Origin: Buxus sempervirens
Taxonomy: Eukaryota > Streptophyta > Magnoliopsida > Buxales > Buxaceae
Reading direction: 5' to 3'
Assembly: GCA_947561395.2 (NCBI GenBank)
Contig: OX387191.1
Location: 34,675,439-34,739,438, forward strand
Length of the DNA stretch: 64,000 nucleotides
Made by a program: the position numbers and the translations under genes. Below, piece by piece: positions 57,743 through 64,000 of this stretch. The stretch's first letter is position 1. Every line of letters begins with the position of its first letter. The notes beneath the pieces were generated by a model. It was not told the DNA's origin. It saw only the letters and a list, made by a program, of their open reading frames with translations, and made no database searches.

Positions 57743-60700
57743 TTGAGCATTGATATCTTTTCCTTTATCTTGTATCCAGGTATAAATACACTTGCAATCA
57801 TAGCTCCTGTAACCAGATCAAGAGCTCGAGCCATGAATCCCGTTGAAGATGAAGTTGATGCTCCTCATCCAGATGTTGTTCTACTCCAAGAACAAGTGGC
57901 AGGACTAGCCCGAATGCTAGAGAACATACTGTCAGTACAGGCCCAACAAGTGCAGGCCCAACAAATGCAGGCCCAGAACCAGGCATCCACATCCAACCCT
58001 GCACCTCCACCCCAAGTCAATGTTCCACCTCCAGTGCAACCAATTCCTGAACCCGTCTATGAACCCACCCCTGAACCTATACTGACCAGGGATGAGACAG
58101 CTGAATCAAACAGGGCTAAGGAAAAGGAAAGGATAAGGGAAGAGGTTGAAAGAAAGTTCATGCATAAGTTAGAAATGATCCAAGATGAACTAAGGGAAGT
58201 CAAAGGGGTAAACAACTTTGGAGGCACCAATTTTGAAGACCTGTGCCTATACCCCAATGTTAACCTGCCGGCCAAGTTTAAGTGCCCAGACTTGGACAAG
58301 TATGATGGCACTGGTTGCCCCATGAGCCACCTAAAGTTGTATTGCGGTGCCCTATGCCAGTTTGGGCAGGATGAGGGTATCTTGATCCAACTTTTCCAAA
58401 GGAGCCTAACTGGAACCGCATTAAGATGGTTCGCCACTCTGGACCATGGAAAGATCAAAAGATGGAAGGACCTAGCCGATGCCTTCCTGGCTCAATACCG
58501 GTTCAATTCAGAGATCATGCCAGATAGGTACGACGTCATGAGAATGAGCAAAGGAAGGGAAGAGACTGTAAGGCAATATGCCAAGAGGTGGAGGGAGACG
58601 GCCTCCCAGGTCAGGCCACCCATGCTAGAACAAGAAATGATTTCTACTTTCATAAGCACTTTGGGTCAACCATTCTACAGCCACTTGGTGGGTCAGACCA
58701 CCACTAATTTTGCAGCTTTGGTTCAAGTGGCCGACCGAATTGAGGATGGAATAAGGTCAGGTAAGATAATTGACCACTCTGCCATGGTTAGCCAGCAGGA
58801 CCCCAACATAAAGAAAGGAAGCGGGACAAAAAAGAATGGGAACAAGAAGGAGGGTGAGGTAAACATGGTACAGCCACCATCTGGCCCTAACAAGCCCATA
58901 CAAATCAACGTACCTGCCCATTTTCCTACTCCATCTCCACCTACCCAGGCCCCTATGAGGGTTAATGTTCCAACAGCACCTTCAGACCAAAAAAGGGTTT
59001 TTACCAAAGAGGAAAAGGATGCTTATTTTGCAGCAAGGAGAAATATGGTTTTCACCCCTATTCCAATGACTCCCACTCAATTGTTGCCCACCTTATTGCA
59101 AGGAGGGTATATCACCTTAAGAGAACCTAATCCGAATGCATCTAAGGGGAGAAATTTTGACCCCTCCACCACTTGTGATTACCATATGGGTGCACCTGGG
59201 CACCCTACAGACAAGTGCTGGCCTTTGAAACATGCCATTCAGGATTTACTGGACCAGAATACCCTGTCTTTCAATACAGGGGCTCCCAATCCTCCAAGAA
59301 CCGATATTGGACAAAACCCACTGCCTCAGCATCACGGGGCAGGCCCATCTAATGTCATAGGAGTCATCTCTTCTGACAAAATAACCTTTGACCCATCTCA
59401 ATTAATTGCTCCCATAGGGACAACGGTCAAAGTATATTTTGACAGAAAAAGTGAAGGCAAAGAAATAAATATGATTTCAAAGGGGAATGATAGTACTGCA
59501 AAGAACATTAGCTCATCTTTGGACCGGGTCTCATCCCTCATGGCCCAGATGAACATCACCAAGCCACCTTTGGTCATTAATTGCCATCCATCCACTGTTA
59601 CTCCGCCCATTCAGTCTAAGCCACCATTGGTCATAAATTGTGACCCCCTTAGTGCATCAGTCACTTCTGCAAACCCCCAACCAAAACAACTTCCTCCATT
59701 GGTTGTTAATGTTCCTATTACTCAGACTTCCATCGCCAAGTCCAAACTTCCCCCATTGGTGGTGAATGTCCCTAAGCCTTCCTACATTGAATCGGCTGTA
59801 CCATGGAACTACAGTGAAGCATTTACCACTACATGCCCTGCAGTTGAAAGCAAGGAAGAAGTAAACCTTATGATGAGGTCAGGAAAGTGTGTAGGGGTGG
59901 AAGAAAAACAGAAAGAAACAGAGAAGGATAAAGAAGAAGAAAAAAATAAAGGCAAGGCCAAAGTAGGGGAAGAGGCCCCTCAGGTAACTAACAGTGAGGC
60001 TGCTGACCTCATGAAGGTAATAAAAAAGAGTGAGTTCAATGTCATCGAGCAGTTGAACAAAGTCCCTGCCCAGATCTCAATTCTGGGACTATTGTTAAAT
60101 TCTGAAAAACATAGGGACTCCTTGTTAAGGATACTCCAGGGGGCCCATGTGCCTAAAAACATTGAACCAGACCAACTAGGCCGGATGGTTGGTCAAATTT
60201 TATCCCATAACGTCATAACCTTTTCTGAGACTGAAATCAGTCCAGCAGGGTACCATCATGTTGACCCATTACATATTGCTGTGCTCAGTAAGGGTTGCAT
60301 AATAGCCCGGGTCTTGATTGATAATGGGTCAGCCCTCAATGTCTGCCCGTTAGTAATCTTTGTTAAGCTCAATCTGGAGCGAAACAAAATAAAGCAAAAT
60401 GGAAGAATTATAAGAGCATTTGACAGCTCTAAGACACACTCCCTAGGGGAGGTTGAACTGCCGGTCACAATTGGACCGTACATTTTCAACATCACATTTG
60501 AGGTGATGGATATACCTGTGGCTTTCAACCTACTCCTAGGAAGGCCGTGGATTCATACGGCTAGGGCCATACCATCTACCCTCCACCAGAGAGTCAAATA
60601 CATTAGAGGGCAAAAGGTGATTACCGTCCTGGCGGAAAATTTGGTTCCCCCCATGTGGTCCCCTGATGTACCCTGTATTAGCATGGAAATGACTGCAGAT

Positions 60701-61465
60701 AAGTTGACATATCACTCTTTTCAATTTGAAGCTGTGAATTATATACCTGGGGGGTATCAGGAAAAAGAAGGAAAGTTGACCTGTGCTGAGAGAATGGTCA
60801 AAAATGTGCTAGAAAAGTGCAACTTTCACCCTGGAAAAGGTCTGGGGGTTAACCTACAAGGAAGGATAGAACCAGTACAGGTTAAGAAGATGGTTCACAG
60901 AGCAGGATTGGGGTCCAAGCCAAGGAAATGGAAAAGTCAGGGGCAGATAGAAGCTATGAAATTCCCGCACATCAGGGAAACTTTTCCTAAGCTGTTTCAC
61001 ATGATTCAGCTGTCTCCTCCTGAGGATCAGTCCAAACCTCCATACTATAATGTCAACCCATTCCAGAAACCCAAACCCTCCACAATACAACCATATGTTC
61101 CACCTCCACCTCCACAAGCATCTGGTGGGCCTGGGCTACAGGCAGAACAGGAACAGGACTTTTCTGAGGACGTAGGGGTATTCTTTGCCATGACAGAAGG
61201 CGACCAAGAAAAAGTAGCAGAGGAGCTTCCTTTTATTGATTGGGCTGCAGTAGAAGTTCCATCTGGAACTGGCCCTACCGAAGAAGCAGGCAATGCAACT
61301 CACCCAGTACTGGTGATCTCAGATGCATACCCTGAGCTTGAGGAGCAGGCTTGTATCCCTGCCCCAGATTCTTTCATTCTGAATAATTGGGAGGAAACTC
61401 CCCTTACTTTTGAAGCCGCGTTTGTTTGGCAAACAGACATGGCTTCCAAAAAAAAACTCCATTAG
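57743..61465 (+). CDS. gag-protease frame of the Tat element (1,240 codons)
   Basis: Gag forms the virus-like particle; the protease cleaves the polyprotein. Around codons 180-340 lies the retrotransposon gag domain (KYDGTGCPMSHLKLYC, then LTGTALRWFATLD and a long helix). A CDYH..GHPTDKCW zinc-knuckle-like motif follows at about codon 480. The aspartic protease active site reads LIDNGSALNVCP near codon 865 and NLLLGRPWIH near 930. A GKGLG-type G-patch-like segment is near 1035. The first codons (57743 onward) may be leader; an ATG at 57833 (MNPVEDEV) is another plausible start. The frame ends soon after an A9 run at 61450-61458, where the neighbouring frame takes over, so the end is probably caused by a one-base change. 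Confidence 0.85.
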   Translation: MSIDIFSFILYPGINTLAIIAPVTRSRARAMNPVEDEVDAPHPDVVLLQEQVAGLARMLENILSVQAQQVQAQQMQAQNQASTSNPAPPPQVNVPPPVQPIPEPVYEPTPEPILTRDETAESNRAKEKERIREEVERKFMHKLEMIQDELREVKGVNNFGGTNFEDLCLYPNVNLPAKFKCPDLDKYDGTGCPMSHLKLYCGALCQFGQDEGILIQLFQRSLTGTALRWFATLDHGKIKRWKDLADAFLAQYRFNSEIMPDRYDVMRMSKGREETVRQYAKRWRETASQVRPPMLEQEMISTFISTLGQPFYSHLVGQTTTNFAALVQVADRIEDGIRSGKIIDHSAMVSQQDPNIKKGSGTKKNGNKKEGEVNMVQPPSGPNKPIQINVPAHFPTPSPPTQAPMRVNVPTAPSDQKRVFTKEEKDAYFAARRNMVFTPIPMTPTQLLPTLLQGGYITLREPNPNASKGRNFDPSTTCDYHMGAPGHPTDKCWPLKHAIQDLLDQNTLSFNTGAPNPPRTDIGQNPLPQHHGAGPSNVIGVISSDKITFDPSQLIAPIGTTVKVYFDRKSEGKEINMISKGNDSTAKNISSSLDRVSSLMAQMNITKPPLVINCHPSTVTPPIQSKPPLVINCDPLSASVTSANPQPKQLPPLVVNVPITQTSIAKSKLPPLVVNVPKPSYIESAVPWNYSEAFTTTCPAVESKEEVNLMMRSGKCVGVEEKQKETEKDKEEEKNKGKAKVGEEAPQVTNSEAADLMKVIKKSEFNVIEQLNKVPAQISILGLLLNSEKHRDSLLRILQGAHVPKNIEPDQLGRMVGQILSHNVITFSETEISPAGYHHVDPLHIAVLSKGCIIARVLIDNGSALNVCPLVIFVKLNLERNKIKQNGRIIRAFDSSKTHSLGEVELPVTIGPYIFNITFEVMDIPVAFNLLLGRPWIHTARAIPSTLHQRVKYIRGQKVITVLAENLVPPMWSPDVPCISMEMTADKLTYHSFQFEAVNYIPGGYQEKEGKLTCAERMVKNVLEKCNFHPGKGLGVNLQGRIEPVQVKKMVHRAGLGSKPRKWKSQGQIEAMKFPHIRETFPKLFHMIQLSPPEDQSKPPYYNVNPFQKPKPSTIQPYVPPPPPQASGGPGLQAEQEQDFSEDVGVFFAMTEGDQEKVAEELPFIDWAAVEVPSGTGPTEEAGNATHPVLVISDAYPELEEQACIPAPDSFILNNWEETPLTFEAAFVWQTDMASKKKLH

Positions 61466-61758
61466 TGGAATGCCCTTTTCCTGAAGGTTTTAATGAGCCT
61501 TCGTCTTCAGGGAAAGATTTTGTAGAAGGCTCTCAAAAAACACAAAAAGATTTTTCAATTTTTTCTAGAAAAGATAAAGTTTTCAAAAAGGTCCAAACCA
61601 TTTATGAACCATATAAGCAAACGGAATTGGATCAGGATGAGTATGACTTCGACCTTGAGCTCGACTTTGACCTAATGGGGGTGGAAGAAGAGACCGAGGA
61701 CGAAGAGGACGACGTTCCAAAAGAAATCACATATCAATTAGAGCGTCATGAAAAGGGG
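61459..61758 (+). pseudogene. Linker between protease and RT, in a shifted frame
   Basis: After the A9 run the second frame continues (open to 61797) with acidic, low-complexity sequence (DQDEYDFDLELDFDL, EEETEDEEDD), typical of the segment before RT in these elements. At the AAAAGGGG run at 61751-61758 the coding sense moves again to the RT frame, which is open from 61752. Confidence 0.6.
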
Positions 61759-63338
61759 TCCAACCCAATATCGAGGAGACCATATCAATCAACCTAGGGA
61801 CCAAAGATGACCCAAAAATAGTGAAGATTGGGGTATGTCTATCTGAGGTACAGCGGGATGAAATGATACGATTTTTGGCTGATTATGAAGATGTGTTTGC
61901 ATGGTCGTATCGGGATATGCCGGGGTTAGACACAGATATGGTGGTGTACAGGCTACCCATTCTACCAGATGCCAAGCCAGTTAAGCAGAAACTGAGAAGG
62001 TTAAAACCTGAATGGACATTGAAGGTTAAAGATGAAGTGATTAAGCAATTCCAAGCTGGATTCTTAGCAGTTTCTACATACCCCGAATGGCTTGCAAATA
62101 TAGTGCCAGTGCCAAAGAAGGATGGAAAGGTCAGAATGTGCGTAGATTATAGAGATTTGAATAAGGCAAGCCCAAAGGATGATTTTCCACTTCCACACAT
62201 AGACATTTTAGTGGACAACACTGCTGTACATAGCTTGTTCTCATTCATGGACGGCTTTTCTGGTTATAATCAGATCAAGATGGCTAAGGAAGACCAAGAG
62301 AAGACAGCCTTTATCACCCCTTGGGGTACCTTCCACTACACTGTTATGCCATTTGGACTTAAGAACGCTGGGGCAACCTATCAGAGGGCCATGACAGCCT
62401 TATTCCATGATATGATCCATAAGGAGATGGAGGTCTATGTGGATGATATGATAGCCAAATCATGTGAAGAAGAAGACCACTTGATCAACTTGAAGAAGGT
62501 ATTTGACCGGCTTAGGAAATACTGTCTAAGGCTTAACCCTGCTAAATGTGTCTTTGGGGCTACATCAGGAAAATTGTTGGGCTTTATAGTAAGCAGAAGG
62601 GGAATTGAGATTGACCCAGCTAAAGCTAAAGCCATCATTGAAATGCCATCACCTAGAACCGAGAGGGAAGTTCGGGGTTTTCTTGGAAGGATTCAATACA
62701 TAAGCCGGTTCATAGCACAGCTCACCGCTATCTGTGAACCAATTTTCAAACTTCTAAGAAAGAATAACCCGACAGTCTGGAATGATGATTGCCAAGAAGC
62801 CTTTGACACAATAAAGGAGTATTTATTGAACCCACCTGTGCTAGTACCACCCACTCCAGGAAGACCATTGATTTTATACTTGTCAGTTTTGGAGACATCA
62901 ATGGGGTGTGTCTTAGGACAGCATGACGATACAGGCAGAAAGGAGAGAGCGATTTACTACTTAAGCAAGAAGTTTACAGAATATGAAGCAAAGTATTCCC
63001 CTTTGGAAAAGACTTGTTGTGCTTTAGTGTGGGCAACTCAAAGACTAAGGCACTATTTCCTTAGTCATGCTACATTATTGATATCCCGAATGGACCCTTT
63101 GAAGTATTTATTTGAAAAACCAGCTTTAACCGGCAGAACAGCAAAGTGGCAGTTGTTACTCGTTGAATTTGACCTCACCTATATCACACAAAAGGCCATT
63201 AAGGGTCAAGCCATTGCAGATCACTTGGCTGCACACCCTTTACCAGAATACCAACCCTTAAAGACCAACTTCCCTGATGAGGCAATCCTGTTTGCTGAAG
63301 AGGAAGAAGGTGAAAGCTCATGGCAAATGTTTTTTTGA
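61752..63338 (+). CDS. Reverse transcriptase and RNase H of the Tat element
   Basis: Copies the RNA genome into DNA. RT motifs are in order: VPKKDGKVRMCVDYRDLN, FMDGFSGYNQI, then the catalytic YVDD (62437-62448 area), LGFIVS, and the thumb with GFLGRIQYISRFI. The RNase H domain follows (LYLSVLETSMGCVLGQ, then YYLSKKFTEYEAKYSPLEK), with Glu where many relatives have Asp, as is common in Tat elements. The frame stops at a T7 run at 63330-63336, right before the second RNase H; the next domain goes on in another frame. Confidence 0.9.
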   Translation, partial: KGVQPNIEETISINLGTKDDPKIVKIGVCLSEVQRDEMIRFLADYEDVFAWSYRDMPGLDTDMVVYRLPILPDAKPVKQKLRRLKPEWTLKVKDEVIKQFQAGFLAVSTYPEWLANIVPVPKKDGKVRMCVDYRDLNKASPKDDFPLPHIDILVDNTAVHSLFSFMDGFSGYNQIKMAKEDQEKTAFITPWGTFHYTVMPFGLKNAGATYQRAMTALFHDMIHKEMEVYVDDMIAKSCEEEDHLINLKKVFDRLRKYCLRLNPAKCVFGATSGKLLGFIVSRRGIEIDPAKAKAIIEMPSPRTEREVRGFLGRIQYISRFIAQLTAICEPIFKLLRKNNPTVWNDDCQEAFDTIKEYLLNPPVLVPPTPGRPLILYLSVLETSMGCVLGQHDDTGRKERAIYYLSKKFTEYEAKYSPLEKTCCALVWATQRLRHYFLSHATLLISRMDPLKYLFEKPALTGRTAKWQLLLVEFDLTYITQKAIKGQAIADHLAAHPLPEYQPLKTNFPDEAILFAEEEEGESSWQMFF

Positions 63339-64000
63339 TGGGGCCGCCAATATGAATGGAAATGGAATAGGGGCTGTTCTGATCAAGCCAGATGGGGCAC
63401 ATATCCCAATTGCAGTAAAGTTAAGGTTCCAATGCACGAACAATATAGCAGAGTATGAAGCATGCATAATTGGGTTGCAAGCTGCCTTAGACCATGAAGT
63501 AGAGGAACTTGACGTATATGGGGATTCGAGTCTTATCATCTTCCAAACAACTGGTGAATGGAAAACCAAGGATCATAAATTGATCCCCTATCACCAGTAT
63601 TTGGAAGAAATAAGCAATAAATTTACTCGAATTTCCTTCAATTATATGCCAAGGGCCAAAAATCAGTTTGCGGATGCTCTAGCAACATTGGCTTCAATGG
63701 TCAATATGCCAGAAGGTGTTGATATTAGACCATTAGAAATTGAAGTCAGTGATGAACCAGCTTACTGCCTTGTTTTAGAAGAAACCCCAGAAGAAGAAGT
63801 ACCATGGTTTCAAGACATTAAGAATTTCCTAAATGATCGAAGCTTACCAGAAAATGTCACCTCTACAGAGAAAAGAACAATACAAAGGCTGGCAGGACAG
63901 TTCTTACTAAGTGGTGGGCAGTTGTACAAAAGATCACACAATGATATACTACTTAGATGTGTTGCAAAGACTGAGTCAGAAAGGATAGTTGAAACGGTAC
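63337..64000 (+). CDS. Archaeal-type RNase H (aRNH) and start of integrase, truncated by the window
   Basis: Open to the window end. The aRNH shows its acidic residues in FDGAANMNGNGIGAV, EYEACIIGL, YGDSSLI and FADALATLAS. It follows the first RNase H and defines the Tat lineage. After a linker the sequence enters the N-terminal integrase region (LYKRSHNDILLRCV). There is no start codon of its own; it belongs to the same polyprotein as RT and is separated by a one-base shift at the T7 run. Confidence 0.85.

Larger units (their letters stand above)
53572..64000 (+). mobile_element. Ty3/gypsy retrotransposon, Tat lineage, 5' 10.4 kb (3' part outside the window)
   Basis: Order: 5' LTR, tRNA-type primer binding site, long leader with tandem repeats, gag, protease, G-patch-like region, reverse transcriptase, RNase H, a second archaeal-type RNase H (aRNH), start of integrase. 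The second RNase H after RT-RH is diagnostic of the Tat lineage (Ogre/Retand and relatives). The 5' flank GCTAT (53567-53571) is the expected left half of the TSD. Three one-base shifts separate the frames at homopolymers. It is nested in a LINE fragment. Confidence 0.92.

Overview
This is nuclear DNA from a flowering plant, most likely a eudicot. The evidence is a CC-NB-ARC-LRR (CNL) resistance gene of the RPP13-like-1 type, a 19-exon mitochondrial GABA-transaminase-like gene with plant GT..AG introns, and a dense nested layer of plant transposons (MULE, PIF/Harbinger, CACTA, Helitron, LINE, copia, Ty3/gypsy). The species cannot be told from the sequence. I see no rRNA, tRNA, CRISPR or bacterial gene.

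Layout. 1-3.4 kb: a CACTA-type end, a Helitron 3' end and a cluster of MULE-type MITEs, one with a perfect 9-bp target duplication. 3.44-11.1 kb: a PIF/Harbinger-type element (TSD TAA) that carries a 3.37-kb solo LTR (TSD TCGAC). 12-12.3 kb: a decayed gypsy gag fragment. 12.75-17.16 kb: a second solo LTR of the same family (TSD TGCCT), itself interrupted by a 1.2-kb LTR-like insertion (TSD GGTTG). 17.2-19.7 kb: MITE-rich upstream region of the CNL gene.

19.7-38.1 kb is the centre of the window. One CNL gene with a single long open frame is cut in two by a 14,145-bp element (20204-34348). The element has 378-bp terminal inverted repeats, differing at only about 8 sites by eye, and is flanked by a perfect 9-bp duplication CTTTGGTAC. 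It is a Pack-MULE. It carries exons 1-4 of a GABA-transaminase gene, the last two exons of a tryptophan synthase alpha-type gene, a 3'-terminal exon I cannot identify, and an exon of a plant RING-type protein. It also holds a 22-bp minisatellite and a copia gag remnant. GABA-T exon 1, including the start codon, lies inside both TIRs, so each end could supply an inward start. Without the insertion the CNL frame would run uninterrupted for about 1,424 codons, so the insertion looks recent.

38.6-40.7 kb: a second, non-autonomous MULE (9-bp TSD TTTCATTAA) filled with another minisatellite, which shares a 10-base core with the array in the Pack-MULE. 43.56-50.0 kb: a complete GABA-transaminase-like gene on the minus strand (19 coding exons, 526 codons) with a 39-nt G tract and a short LINE in its introns. 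50-53.5 kb: intergenic DNA with Helitron-like pieces and a LINE RNase H fragment.

53.57 kb to the end: a Ty3/gypsy element of the Tat lineage (5' LTR, PBS, leader with 14 hairpin-like repeats, gag-protease, RT-RNase H, archaeal-type RNase H, start of integrase). It is inserted in the LINE fragment and broken by three single-base shifts at homopolymers; its 3' part lies beyond the window. Only the GABA-transaminase-like gene looks intact. The CNL is disrupted, and most of the rest is transposon or transposon-borne gene pieces.
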